A DNA stretch of 64,000 bases from Daedaleopsis sinensis. Lineage: Eukaryota > Basidiomycota > Agaricomycetes > Polyporales > Polyporaceae. Positions 1 through 11,606 of this stretch are shown here, piece after piece. The DNA is taken from NCBI GenBank assembly GCA_033807695.1, contig CM066311.1, positions 1,364,001 through 1,428,000 on the forward strand, given 5' to 3'. Position 1 is the first letter of the stretch. Every line of letters begins with the position of its first letter. The translations under genes and the position numbers were made by a program. The notes beneath the pieces are model-generated. The model ran no database searches, was not told the origin of the DNA, and saw only the letters and a list, made by a program, of their open reading frames with translations.

Positions 1-1824
1 TGTTCATGGCCGGGTGGAACGACGGGACGACAGGACCTTTGTTACCGCGCATACAGACTGTCTATCACGTACGTCTCATCTCCTCGCCAGATCTACTTCG
101 AGCTCACGAAGGTCCACGCGTTGGTACCAATCGATCAGGTCAACTACGCAGTGGTCTCCCTGATCTTCGTCTTCAACTGCATTGTATGTCTAACACCCTT
201 ACCCTCTTTATCATATGTATTTGTCAACATGCAGTGTGCTCTCGCCGTAGGGTTTCCTGACGGCTGCAGCTGCCAATGTCTGGCTCACTGATAAGCTGGG
301 TTTCGGCAAAGTATGTTTGTATTGCTGCAAGTCAGGATGTGGACATAATTGACTGCTGTCGACGCTGCAGGTTATGGTCATAGGTAGGACTGCACCGAGA
401 TCTTTCATGTTTACAGAGCGGTTCTGCAGCTTTCTTTCCACCCGCAGGATCGATGGCTCAGGTCTTCGGCTACGCGCTCGAAGCTCCCGCGCCCCCGTTT
501 CCTGTCTTCGTATTAGGATACGCGATCAACGGGTTCGGGTTATCGTTGCAGGTGAGCATGGTGGCAGTTGAACACTGGGTATCTATCAAATATCCGGATG
601 TTGAAAAGTGCTGCATTAGGATGCTGGAGCGAACGGCTTTGTTGCCTCGCTCAAGGAGAATGCGGCAACCAAGATGGGCATCTTGCACGCTGTGTACGGT
701 ATGGCATTCTATACTTGCCCGCCTATTCATTCTTAGTTGACCATGACAAGGTGTTGGCGCGCTTTCCTCTCCCCTCGCCTCGACGCAATTCTCTCAACTG
801 CCTCATTGGTCCTTCCACTACCTCGCGTCGCTTGGAATCGCACTGTCTAACGCAATCCTGCTCGCTGCCGTTTTCCGGTTCAAGGACCAAGATTGTCGGT
901 TCTTCGTTCTAGTCGTAAATGATCACACTCACATCTGAGTATCACGTTATAGCTTGTCTAGCTGAGGTCGGACAGCAGCCCAGCCACGACGTAGACCCGT
1001 CAGACAACGGCAACAACAGCAAGTACAAGCAAATGTTCCGCCTACGGGTTTTGCACCTGATGGCCTTGTTCATCTTGATCTACGTCGGGGTGGAAGTCAC
1101 GCTGGGCGGTGAGTCCTAGAGCTCTATACTTCCATAAGCATTTCTTAGCAGCATGCATACTGCCACAGGTTGGATCGTCACCTACGTGATCAACCTGCGC
1201 GGTGGAGGGCCATCTTCTGGCTACATATCGTCTGGTTTCTTCGGCGGTGAGTCTGTCCTGTACTATAAAGAGGTATGGTCTTAATACTTATGTGATCCTG
1301 TAGGACTTACCTTTGGCCGAGTCGCACTGTTGTGGGTAAATCAGAAGGTCGGTGAGCGACGTGCAATTTTTATATACGCCTTCGTCGCTATAGGGTAAGT
1401 GTCCCAACCTCAAAAACTCAGTGCGGTAGCATCCTGACCTGCCAATGTAGATTGGAGCTCGTCGTCTGGCTCGTTCCCTCCCTGATAGGCGGTGCAGTCG
1501 CCGTCTCCTTCGTCGGAGTGCTCCTTGGACCTATCTATCCCATAGTGATGAACCACGCTGCGCGAGTCCTTCCCCCGTGGCTCCTCACCGGCTCAATCGG
1601 GTGGATTGCGGGATTCGGGCAGGCCGGCTCAGCATTCCTGCCGTTCCTCACTGGCGCGCTTGCGTCGAAAGTCGGTATTCAAAGTCTTCAGCCTCTGTGA
1701 GTTCGTTCTGCTGTTGTCGAAGCTGCTGCTTGAATAATTTAAATCATGCAGACTGGTTTCGATGATGGGGTTTATGGTGTTCTTGTGGGCGTTGGTACCG
1801 AACACCCCGCGACGGATCGACTAG
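1..1824 (+). CDS. MFS permease, 5' end outside window
   Basis: Multi-pass membrane permease of the major facilitator superfamily, of the fungal group often labelled bypass-of-stop-codon-6-like or general substrate transporter. The 5' end lies before base 1; the first readable exon contains GWNDGTTGPLLPRIQ, the usual first-helix motif. At least eight introns separate hydrophobic exons: AQVFGYALEAPAPPFP near 450-550, FHYLASLG near 815, the central loop to GVEVTLG near 1110, WIVTYV at 1170, LLWVNQKVGERR near 1330-1360, and GSIGWIAGFGQAGSAFLPF near 1595-1650. The last exon ends in PNTPRRID with TAG at 1822-1824. All exons I could follow join in phase with no internal stop, so the gene looks functional. 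Substrate unknown. A decayed relative lies at 6.9-7.2 kb. Confidence 0.85.
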
Positions 1825-2108
1825 CATATGCCAGATACTCAATCCTCGAAGTTCGACCTGCTGTATCTTTGCTATCCTGATAGTTTGCCTAACTCCTCGT
1901 AACGTTAAGATGTTCCCCGCGTTCTCTATACCCTGGCGTTGCTTGTGCACTTGCTTATCGGCGCCATTTGCATTAGCGCCGAAAGACATCGATGACTTCC
2001 ATCGCAATCAGGGGTATTGCGAGTTATCGCCATACGATCGTCTTCTTACCTCTTTTCCTTACCACCACAAGCGACTCTCAGTAGGCGGAACCTCGCGCGC
2101 AGAATACG

Positions 2109-2980
2109 ATGTCAGTCCCACTCACCGAACACCTCGTCTCGCTCTCGACACCGCGTCCATACTCCGCTGCCACACAACACGCCTTCCTCACCACGGCGGG
2201 CAGCGGCACCCTCCCGCTCCCGCTCCTCTCCTTCTACCTCGCGCAGGACCGGATCTACGCCGCGCACGGCTACACGCGCTTCATCGGGCAGCTCCTCACG
2301 CACATCCCCTTCTCGTCCGCGCACACCGTCGACTCGCCCGAAGAGCAGGCGAACGCGAACATCCTGCGGGTGCTCGTCGACGCGCTCGTGAACGTGCGCC
2401 GCGAGGTCGGCATGTTCGGCGACGTCGACCGCGCGTACGGGCTGCGGCTCGCGCAGTGGCGCGAGCGCAAGGCGACGCGCGACTACACCGCGGAGATGGC
2501 GCGCGTCGGCGCGCTCGGGAACATCGAGGACGGACTTGTGTTCCTGTGGGCGATGGAGCGCGTAGGCGTTGTTCCTCCGACTTCGTGACTCGCAGTGAGG
2601 CTGATACTCGTGGTGTCGGGCCCGTTGCAGGTGTACCTCGACGCCTGGAAATACGTGAAGTCGCTGTTGGCTGACGTTCGCGAGGGCGAAGCTGGGCCGG
2701 CGCTCCTTGCGATCAAGCAGCTTGTCGAGAACTGGACGTGCCCCGAGTTCGAGGTGTTCGTGAACGATATCACGGATCTTGTCAACAGGTTGGATTTCAT
2801 CTGTGAAGGTCGCTGAGCGAATGGTCGATACTGATTTCGGCTGATGCATACAGGTTGCAGATCAAGCCCGGAAGTCCTGCATTCACGCGTGCGGAAGAGA
2901 TATGGGCACGAGTAGTCGAGCTCGAGGAATCTTTTTGGCCTGTCGGGGGAGACGAGCTCAACGCACTTGTGGTAGCATAG
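2109..2980 (+). CDS. TenA/THI-4-family heme-oxygenase-like protein
   Basis: Helical protein of the TenA/thiaminase-2 fold. In other organisms such proteins hydrolyse aminopyrimidine products of thiamine breakdown, but fungal stand-alone members are mostly uncharacterised. Exons 2109-2561, 2631-2788 and 2854-2980 close in phase and give 245 aa. The N-terminal helix LPLLSFYLAQDRIYAAHGYTRF and the C-terminal run ENWTCPEFEVFVNDITDLVNR fit the family, where an acidic residue and tyrosines line the active pocket. Intron 1 (69 nt, gtaggc...gcag) joins AMER to VYLDAWKYV; intron 2 (65 nt) restores VNRLQIKPG. The start is the first ATG of the open frame and places the family's first helix near residue 15. 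It starts 284 bp after the MFS gene in the same direction. Family assignment is good; thiamine salvage is inference. Confidence 0.8.
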
Positions 2981-3220
2981 TCCTGGCTGTGCTGTATGCG
3001 GTCCCATGTTACTACGTGCCTGAAACTCGGGCTTGAGCTCAACTGCAAACTGATACTATATTGATTCGGTCCACACAAAATGTTCTAGTACATAGCAATG
3101 CAACGAAAAAACAAGGAACACAGCAGATGGAAAGCGAGGAAAACTAGAGCTCTGTAGTAAAGATTTGCAAGAGTTAATTTGGACAGGGTTGGGAGGGCAA
3201 GTCGGGAGGATGGTGGGGGA

Positions 3221-4491
3221 TCACTGTTTATGTTTTGCTAAACTTGGCTGTGAGTTAAGATGTCACCAGGCGATCACTTCACCAAACCACTGCGAACATA
3301 CCAATTGAATGCCATGTTTCAACAACATATGCCTCTTCAGGTCATGCCTCCTGCTGAACGGTTCGTTCCACTTGTGGCACATGTAAACTGTACACCTGTG
3401 GTTCCTTTCACCAAGGTGCTTGGATCTGTAGTGGCTGTCCCGGTTTGATTTCCTCGTGAATACTTCACATGCTGAATTTCAGTCACATTGACTCGGAAGC
3501 TACTGCATCAAAGCCCATTCACTCACCCTTGTTACAGACGAGGCAAATGAGGTCAGGGTCAATAGCCCACACAGTGTCGTTAATACTGTGTGGGCTACTT
3601 TGAGCTGAAGAGCTGCTGCTCCAGCTAGGTGCTGTGGGCGAAGTTTGCACAGCACTCTGGAGGTCCAAACTGTGTGGTTAGTCTCAACTTTGCTCGTCGA
3701 ATGGGAAATATACTTACAAAATTGTCTTCATCCTGAAGACTCGTAAATGGTGGTGGCATGGTCCCCTGAGAAGGGTCCATACAATAGTGTGGCCCTGGGG
3801 ACCAGTTGTAGTTCCGGTAGTTTGTACCGGAAGCAGTGGTAGGTGTGGCGGCGGTGGGAGTGGTTTGTACAGTACTCTGGAGGAAGTTGTCTAGTCAATG
3901 ATGTTTATCGAATGAACAAGGTACTTACAAAATTGTCTTCGTCGAGTCTAAGACCTGTATATGGCGCCGTGGTCCCTTCGAGTTCGAAGGGCTGAGGGAC
4001 CATGGAGAAAACGGGCTCTGGGGGCCCAAGGAAGGGGCTCATCGGGACCGGTTGTAACTGCTGAGACTCTGTTATGCAAGGCTGGCAGCGCCAACGTGAG
4101 TGTGTATGTACGCACAGTAAAGGTCGTCTGTGGTTCAAGATACTCTGTTTCTTCTTTAAGCTTATATGTAAATGGGTCGTACACCAAGTCAGTGTCATAT
4201 GAATGTACGAAGATTATTACACACTGAGGGGCTCACCTCCCACTGGGGTGTGTCTAACTGGGTAAAAGAAATGTCGGTTGAGGGGAGATACTCGGATCCG
4301 GTTAGTTGAGAATGTGGGTGGATTAAATCAGTCGAATACTGGGGTTCGACTCCAGTCGTTGAGTGGTATTGGATGTCATCTGTCGAATCGGTCGAATCCC
4401 CGTGTCGGAACCAGCCGCCGATGTGAGCAGCAGCTAGCGATGTATCCAAAGGTGGCAGATGTGGCCACTGGTGGTTCATGGCTGCAGACAT
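3221..4491 (-). CDS. C2H2 zinc-finger protein with duplicated internal exon
   Basis: Putative DNA-binding protein, not recognised as a named gene. Six exons on the minus strand: 4491-4237, 4060-3929, 3876-3718, 3656-3527, 3471 or 3462 to 3302, and 3247-3221, giving about 287-290 aa. The first ~180 residues are Ser/Thr/Pro/Asn-rich and look disordered. Two C-terminal fingers follow: CLVCNKVFTRKSNRDSHYRS then KH, and a second, looser finger with RRHDLKRHMLLKH. The first finger has the standard C-x2-C-x12-H-x4-H spacing only if the acceptor before 3462 is used; an upstream acceptor 9 nt away adds three residues. Exons 2 and 3 both end in DEDNF followed by gtaagta, and exons 3 and 4 both start S-x-VQT, so one exon plus intron has been duplicated. 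The final exon PSLAKHKQ depends on a 54-nt intron; without it the protein ends at 3263. Confidence 0.72.
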
Positions 4492-6895
4492 AAACTCAGC
4501 TTGATTGGGTCAACGAAACACAAGGATCAGAGTCGCATTGAGGTAAAGGAGAACGACGGACTCACCGAAACGCTAAGAGAGGTCCGGGGGAGCTTGCCCT
4601 CTTAGCTTACCGACCTCAGCTCTCTGTTATATAGCACACGGCTTTGTACGCTGTAGCACTGGCTGCGGCGGATTCGAGTCACTGAGATTTACCCCTACGC
4701 TTTCAATGCACTGTCTGCGGCTCCCAGGATATGTCGAGATGCCAAACTTCTGGCTGCAGCAACTCCTGCGTCAATAGGGTTCGGTGCAGTATAGATCACT
4801 GCATATGTACACGTATGCGGGGTCTCATCACATCATGCATACGGCTAGCTACGGTGCTGCAGCAAGAAGTCCGCCGGAGTCGTAACTGGGAGACGCTGTA
4901 GGCAGCGGCCGCGGGCGATTCGGGCATTCCCATGGAGCAATTCACACACCCTCGTCGATTGAGCAACAGATGATAGTGCCTTCAGATACGTGAGATGCCT
5001 GTAGAAAGAGATTCTGAGCACCAAATGTACGATGTGGGTGTATGGAGAAGAATATGGTGACTTGCGATCTTGCGCCCTCACGCAGCTTCCCACAGCCTCC
5101 CAAGGCGTCTCTCCGAACCTAATCGCAGAGGTGTTCTTAGCTTCTGACCTTCTTCAAGTGCGTGGAGGGTTCCGATAGACCATGTTTCATCCGAGTTAAC
5201 GCTGTGCACCCTTGTGCAACATCAGTCGCCTCGCGACGATAGTGAGAGTAAGTAGTCAGACAAGTAGTCTGATACTCGCACCGAGTACTAAGAGAGACTC
5301 TAGTGCTCCCGAGACGAGTATCCGACTTCCGCTCGTACGGCGACGCAGTCAATGAAGCAAGTTCTGATCACGCAGCCTTCGCAGACACTGCGTCCTGTCA
5401 AAAGAATGTCGACGAGACGCGGCCGGAAGTAGTCACATTGACGGGAAGCCGAACCCGAGAGGGTAGTACGCGAGCAGCGGTCAAGCAAGCTGGAGCAAGA
5501 ATCCCAGAGTAGCGCAAGAGATCAGGCAGGAGGACGAGGTCAAGCAGTGTAACTGTAGGTTCCCCCAGCGGGGAAACAAAATCGAAGAGTCATGACCCAG
5601 GATGAGATCTTGAGAACCCGTCTAGTTGCAGCGGGATCAGACCTACGGCGAAGTTAGAAGTCATCGCATCCGCACAGCAGTGACAGCTCTGCCGCATTGG
5701 TTGTCAGCCTCATCCTAGCCGCATAAAGAGCTAAATACGTCTGCACTCCGACGTCCGAGTCGAAGGCGGCAAGGGATTCTGTCAGATTTAGACCAATTGC
5801 ACAAAATTCAAGAACAATGCGTACCTTATACATCGCAGAATGAACCTAGACATATTTATCAACAGTATCACAGCAAGCCAAACTTTCATTCGAGTTCTAG
5901 CTATATGATAGTACTTCAAGGTCACGATAGTACTCTTGTAAGTGGAACGAATCGCAGTGTCGTCCAAGTGTTATGCCACTGGCAGCATGATCAAAATGCA
6001 TACTCCGTGCTATAGTTTTGTTAGAAAAAGATGCCATAGGGTACAACGTTAAAGCATTCACCTAGTGAGATCTCTGGAGACTTGTACTACTAGCATGGTG
6101 GTGGTAGGCTGCAGGTAGCGGTCGGTATTCACGGAAGCGCGCAGAAATAGTCAGTCCCGATCGATACTGAGTCAGCAAGCGTCTAAATTACGTTTACTTA
6201 TATGCCGTTGACTGAGTTAGTATAGTACGTTTCATACGCTATCGCTTGTACCACGGTGACTATATGACTTCGAGCACCGTCGCCGGCTACCCCTTTGTTC
6301 GGGATCGCCATTGTCCACTTATCCTCGAGCGTTATCTCCCGAATGAATTAGTAACTAACATTCAGCAGTCGCGGTCCGCCCACGACTCGAAGAAACTGTT
6401 GTACTAGAGGCTATTCTGTCTCAAGCTGCCTCGTTATTACAGATACACCAACTTCAGTATCATGCATGGCGTGTACTGTGACGATACAGCTTTTCTCTGC
6501 TCATCGCGGACACTCCTCTCATACCATTGCTGGGATCGGCATATCCTCCGCGCCCTGGTTTCCGCGCGGTTTTCATTTTGTCTCAAGGATCAGGACATGG
6601 GGAAAGCGCATCCGCATATAGCTGGTGTCTAACACCATGCACAACATGCCGCGCTGAGAGTGGTCAGGCCTTCAGGGGGCCCACAATCAGAATGCTCATT
6701 TAGATTGTGCTGCGACCACGGCCGACGTCGGCACCACTGGGCGGCTCTTCAGAGTAAGTACTTACAAGCAGATGTCTCGCCAGCGCGCCCGGCACATTAT
6801 AGCCAAGCTCTCCCGTCTCGCATATAGAGGTCACACTCGGAGGTGCGTTGTTAACTTCCGTAGACCCGGACCCCGTACTGACACGGGTATGTCAC
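4492..6895. other. gene-poor stretch, no gene seen
   Basis: About 2.4 kb upstream of the zinc-finger gene. Open frames are short, in all six frames, and show no family motif or consistent set of splice sites. I see no tRNA, long repeat or transposon end. The first few hundred bases presumably hold the zinc-finger promoter. Confidence 0.6.
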
Positions 6896-6907
6896 TGCTG
6901 CGCTGCC

Positions 6908-7165
6908 AGGATGGATTGTCACTTATGTGATGGATCTTCTCGGCGAAGGTCCATCCACCGGCTTTGACATCGTCCCGGCTTCTTTGGCATTGCATCGAAT
7001 GCGCGCCCGGACGTTGTGGGTTAATGCGCTTGACCACGTTCGACTGCATTGCGCTGCTCTGGGTGAATCAGAAGGTGCGCAGTCCTATGAACAGCTTAGC
7101 AAGGCCTGCTTCCTCATTGAGTCTTCTCACTCGTAGATCGGCTGCAGCGCAATCCTGACCGGGTG
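6908..7165 (+). pseudogene. relic of an MFS permease exon pair
   Basis: Bases from 6908 read GWIVTYVMDLLGEGPSTGF and then lose frame through short indels. The remnants GFFGIASNARP and LLWVNQK-like codons near 7056-7075 follow. The order matches WIVTYV...GGGPSSGY...SGFFGG...LLWVNQKVGERR of the intact permease at 1170-1360. After the NQK position there is a possible old intron (gtgcgc...ctcgtag) at a place where the intact gene has none, so the source was a different paralogue rather than a recent copy. No other exons could be found with confidence on either side, and there is no open frame long enough to function. Confidence 0.65.
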
Positions 7166-8491
7166 AGCGTGTCCCTCTCTCATCTCCGACCGCACTCACG
7201 GAGTATGTCCTAGACCTTGCACTACCACATCGAGTCGCATCTCAATCTCCAACCACCACTCTGCCTGTTCAGGTCTGACGGATCGCGAAGGTGACGGTTG
7301 CACTCGATACCTTAGCCGTATGAAGTCTGATGGTTAACTTGCTATAGGTCTTCCGATTAAGTCAGACTCAGCTCGAATGGCGACATACGCAGTTGAATAA
7401 GGGCAGTGATGATCGTCTGTCACGGTCGACAAGAGTGGGCAGAATGCAGTACCCGCCAATTCCAGATCACCCTGCATGGCATCGTCTCCTCTGCTAGTGA
7501 TTGATACACAACTAACTCCTCACTTACGCCTTTTGACATCACTGGACAGTTCCTAACAATCTGCAAGCCGAGTGCCATCCGGTGTGAAAATCACCGATGC
7601 TCCGTGAGTCCTTGAGTACTAGTGGCTTCTTCTGTGACTCAGAACCGACCTACATACGCGCATGAGTCATTCATTTATCACTCATAGCTCACGCAGTAGG
7701 CCGCCCGCACAACCAACAATCGCGGCTGAAAGTTCAAACGCACGCTCGTCTCATGGTTATCTATCACAAGACTACCCAAGCGCCTAACATCTCACCTACC
7801 GCAGGTTTTGTGAATTTGTTCAAGACACCGAGGGAGCCCGGGCCTGCCAAGTTCAATGCGCGCAGCCTGAGAACTGCTTCAACAGCAAAAGAGAACCATA
7901 TGCACAAGAGAAGGATAGTCATTGAAGGTGTGCGCCCGTCCAGAGACTGGCTCGTCATCCGACGCTCATCCCCCTCGAGCCACACGCAGCTCCACGACAT
8001 CGACACAAGGACCCGGATCCCACACACGCAGCGCTCACAGTGCCATCCACATCTGCGCTCGAGCTCGTCGAACAGCGATAGTTACAACAGACCACACGTA
8101 GCGCCGCCGTCGTGTCGTCGTGTCCAGCCCGTGGGCTCGAGACGATGCGCACCCTGGCTCGGCATCCAATTAAGCCTGTCGCGCCGGCTCGGATGCGCGA
8201 GAGTTCTGTCAGAGTTGACAGGTCCGAGGTGCGCGCCCTCGCTTGGGCCGCTGTGCCGCGCGCGTCCGCGGTCTCTCAGTTGGGTCGCACAGTACTTACA
8301 GCATGCGGACTCGCGCAGGGCCGTATACATAGCGGGGCGCGACCCAGCCTAGTGTCGGGCCTCTCGTGTCTAGTGCAATCTTCCTCACAGACAGCACGTC
8401 CGTGTGTCAAGCTTCTAGGCCACGCTTACGCTCTAGGTCTCTCCGCAAATTACACGCTACAACATATAGAATACGACGAAACCGGCGGCTC
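7166..8491. other. intergenic, no gene seen
   Basis: About 1.3 kb between the MFS relic and the membrane-protein gene. An open frame runs through 7753-8352 but has no recognisable domain, unusual composition (Arg/Ser-rich) and no splice support. It may hold further decayed exons of the relic that are no longer readable. Confidence 0.5.
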
Positions 8492-9983
8492 ATGATCTCG
8501 TATGACCAGCGGCTCGACTTCGCGAAGGTCTTCGGGGAGAGCGTGTTCTACGGTAAGGTCGCGGCTTGTTGTGGGGCCGTCAATATCCGCTGATCAGACG
8601 TTCTGCACACTCACATCCAGGGGCCGACTGCGTCCTCATGATTGCAGTCTTGCATATACAGCTGTACGTCCTCGGTCTGACACCTCTGGCGGAACATGTC
8701 GGCGCCTTACCCGCCTGACGTCTCTTCGTGGCGTCGCACACCGGCAGGACGTCGCAGCGGCTGCTGCCGACGCACAAGATCATGCTCGCCCTGGCGGACC
8801 TCATGTTCCTGCTGACGACCGCGCATGTCTCCCTCCTGCTGTACGAGACGTTCACGGGGACGGTCCCCGCGCGCGTGCTGCAGAGCGCAGTCGCGGTCGC
8901 CCAGATCGAGGTGTGTCACCTTGCGATAGATGTCGAGTGAGACTGACCGTGGATCATGCCTGAAGCTGGCGCTGGGAGACCTTATCCTTGTCTGAAGGGT
9001 GTGGGTCGTATGGAATCACAACGTCCGCGTTGTCTTTCTGCCGCTCCTTGCGCTCCTTGCGAGCTTTGGTAGGTCTCTCTGTCGTGTGATCCCTGCAGTA
9101 TATGTGTCCTGACCCCTGACCGGCATTGTCGGTATGCACACACCGTAGTGGTGGGCATGACGTACGCGATCGAAGCAGTGTCGTACAACGCGCTGTCCAA
9201 GATCCTCCCTGCGCCAGCAGTGATTCTGTCTGTCGTCAACACCTCCTTGTGCACCGCGCTCATTGCGGGTCGGCTCGCGTGAGCGCTCTCTTCATTTGTT
9301 CTCCTGAGCGGCGGAGGTCGGACTAACGCAGTGTACGTCTATTCAGCTATCTCGACCACCTAATCAACGGACACCTAGCTTTCGGAGAGGGGAGGGTCCA
9401 CAACTACAGAGGAGCCATTCTCATGATCATCGAATCAGGGGCAATCCTTACAATTGCGCATGTGAGTCCGACCTTCTTGCTATTATGATGTACTATATGC
9501 CCTGTCCCGGCCCCCTGGATGCATGACTGATTTCCCGTCCAGGGCATCAGCCTGACCCTCGAGCGATTAAAGCACCCAGGACTGCATGTCATGCTCAACA
9601 TCCTTGTGCCTCTTTCTGTGCGTCAGTTTCAGGTCGGACTACGTCATTTTCAGCCTGCATGCGCTCACACGGCATATGCACCACTGGCAAACGCGCCGGG
9701 CCCGTAGAACATCGTCCCAACGACGATCGTCGTGCTCTCCCACCTCAAGTACACCCTCGGCGACACCGCCAACGAGACGGTGACGGTCCGTTTCGCCACA
9801 CGCGTCGAAGAATCGGTCGCGTTCGGGAACGAGCGCGAGCGTGAGTCGCCTGGCGCGAGACACGGCGAGCGGGTGATTACGTCTGTGCGGTCCAACCAGT
9901 CGTGCAGCTCTCTCGAACTTGAGGACGTCGAGAAGCAGTGTAGATCTGTGCCGTTGCTGCTTGTGACGGTCGCTGAACAGTGA
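8492..9983 (+). pseudogene. 7TM-like membrane protein gene with one nonsense codon
   Basis: Eight exons join in perfect phase: 8492-8552, 8621-8663, 8748-8910, 8966-9068, 9149-9278, 9347-9461, 9543-9617 and 9708-9983, 322 codons in all. The product would have about seven hydrophobic helices and a hydrophilic C-terminal tail, as in a large unnamed family of agaricomycete membrane proteins (helices around LMFLLTTAHVSLLLY, LPLLALLASF and ILMIIESGAILTIAHGISL). Codon 99, TGA at 8993-8995, interrupts the motif LILV-*-RVWVVWN, where relatives carry Trp; TGG to TGA is a single change. The only other nearby acceptor (after 8997) loses frame. I therefore call a young pseudogene, or an allele carrying a null mutation. 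Function of the family is unknown; signalling or sensing is only a guess. Confidence 0.72.
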
Positions 9984-10778
9984 GCGCTGAGCTCGGAGAT
10001 ACCACTGGCGGTTGTGTAATTCGAACTATAGCCTTATACCCCACGCCAGTGGATCTTGACTGGTATCCTCTCGCACTGTTATTGCCGCTTTTTATTTAGT
10101 GATTAACCCTTTGTTGTCAATATAACCCGCCATGTTGTAGAACTAAGTAGATGCCTTGGGTTGAAACACGTGATACCGTGTACCGCTATCAAGTCCAGCG
10201 CCTGCACGTATCCTCCTCCTCCACCTTCCTCCACCAGCAACGCTGCACATGTGGTTCCCTGCGCTACCCGGTAAGACTGCTCGTTTCCTGTGCAACGAGG
10301 AGAGGGTGGTTCAGTATGGATCACGCTCCACCGGACCTCGAGCGGTGCGCTGCAGTGCTCCGAGCTCCAGCTCCATGGCCGACCCGCCCTGACCTGACGT
10401 CACGGTATGCGGCTTGGAAACGTCTCCATCTCAATTCAAACCCACGTACCTGGACGGGGACGGGACGGATGGACGGATTCTCCACCAGCGCTGCCTGGGT
10501 GGGTGACGACGGAACCGCTCTCCTTACGTTCGTATCCGCCGCGAAACGCTGCGAAACGTCATCGATTCGTCCTGGACTCGGAGTAAGGAGCTCTGCTCCT
10601 CACTTGCGTGACTGCTGCGCAACCTGCGCACCTCCTCTTTCAACAGTATATAACTACCTCCAGAACGTCCCTTTTCTTCCTAAACAATATCACACCTCAC
10701 TCACCTTCAATCCACGACTACGACTTCACGACCCCCACATACACAACTTCCACTTAACTTACATCCATCCATCTTACC
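9984..10778. other. intergenic promoter region
   Basis: About 800 bp between the membrane-protein pseudogene and the next gene, on the same strand. Open frames here are spurious. A TATA element at 10647-10653 and pyrimidine-rich leader sequence precede the next start. Nothing else recognised. Confidence 0.55.
10647..10653 (+). promoter_or_regulatory. TATA box
   Basis: TATATAA lies 126 bp upstream of the ATG at 10779, followed by a C/T- and A/C-rich leader free of ATG. The spacing is normal for a strongly expressed basidiomycete gene. Confidence 0.55.
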
Positions 10779-11606
10779 ATGCCTCTCTTTGGAAAGCACC
10801 ACAAGGTAAGATCCCCTCGTGCAACGCTACTCGCAGTGTGAATGTTTGCTCACCCCCTCCATCGCAGAACGAGGACTCGACGCGCCACGGTCACCGTGAC
10901 AATGTCGACACCACCAGCACGGACTACGCCTCCCAGCCCGTAGGCGGCCAAACCCACGGCGGCGTACCCGCTCAGGGCGCGTACGGCAACGAGGGCTTCA
11001 ACTCAGTACGTCATATCCCTCCCCCACCATCCATCCATCCACCATACTTACTCACTCTTGCACCTCGATAGGGCGCAACACGCGGCGCCGACCCCTACGC
11101 CAACCCCGGCGCGCACACGCACGGCGCACACGGCCCCGGCTCCGGCCTGGGCGCAACGGGCCCCAACCCGTCCGTCCCGCCCGCGTCGCACATCAACCCG
11201 AACCAGGACGCGCAGCGCTCGGGGGGCGGGAGCCGCCTCGCGGGCAAGACGGAGCGTGCGGTGGGCACGCTCGTCGGCAGCCAGGCGCTGAAGGAGAAGG
11301 GCTTCCAGAAGGAGCACGAGGCGGGCGCGTTCAAGATGCAGAGCGCGGAGATCGCGGAGGCGGAGCGCCTCGAGAAGGAGGCGTTGATGCGCCGCGAGCG
11401 TGCGGTCGCGCACGGTGAGTACCCAGTTTCAGCGGGCATGGAATAGTATGGGATTGAGAAGCTGACGGGTTTGGCTCGATACAGGTGCGCACCCTGATAA
11501 CAGGCACTTGGGCGGTCTCCAGAGCGGGAACACCTTGGACGACGTGGCTGGCAACGGGATGACCGGCGGTGCTAACATCGGCGGGGGACTGCCCCGTGCG
11601 ATGTAA
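10779..11606 (+). CDS. small hydrophilic glycine/alanine-rich protein, CsbD-like motif
   Basis: Four exons, 10779-10805, 10868-11005, 11072-11414 and 11485-11606, close in phase to 209 aa. The first exon encodes only nine residues (MPLFGKHHK). The middle is Gly/His/Asn/Pro-rich and likely disordered. Residues roughly 100-165 form one charged helix containing AGKTERAVGTLVGSQALKEK, which resembles the GKxxxxxGxxxGxxxLxxKG repeat of CsbD-like stress proteins, then a Glu/Lys/Arg run. The tail is Gly-rich (GNGMTGGANIGGGLPRAM). There is no signal peptide or membrane segment. Related short proteins are common in fungi and often stress-induced, but no function is established; a role in stress tolerance is inference. 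The 9-residue first exon was accepted because the ATG, the gtaaga donor and the phase all fit. Confidence 0.72.

Noticed and set aside
2112..2849. 245-codon open frame on the minus strand over the TenA-like gene.
   Set aside because: Arg/Glu/Asp-rich composition typical of an antisense shadow; the plus-strand exons carry the family motifs.
7800..7905. GPAKFNARSLRTAST recalls APKFNARMSSSAGT in the small membrane protein at 26.8 kb.
   Set aside because: The similarity is a few residues only, with no hydrophobic helix upstream and no continuing frame.
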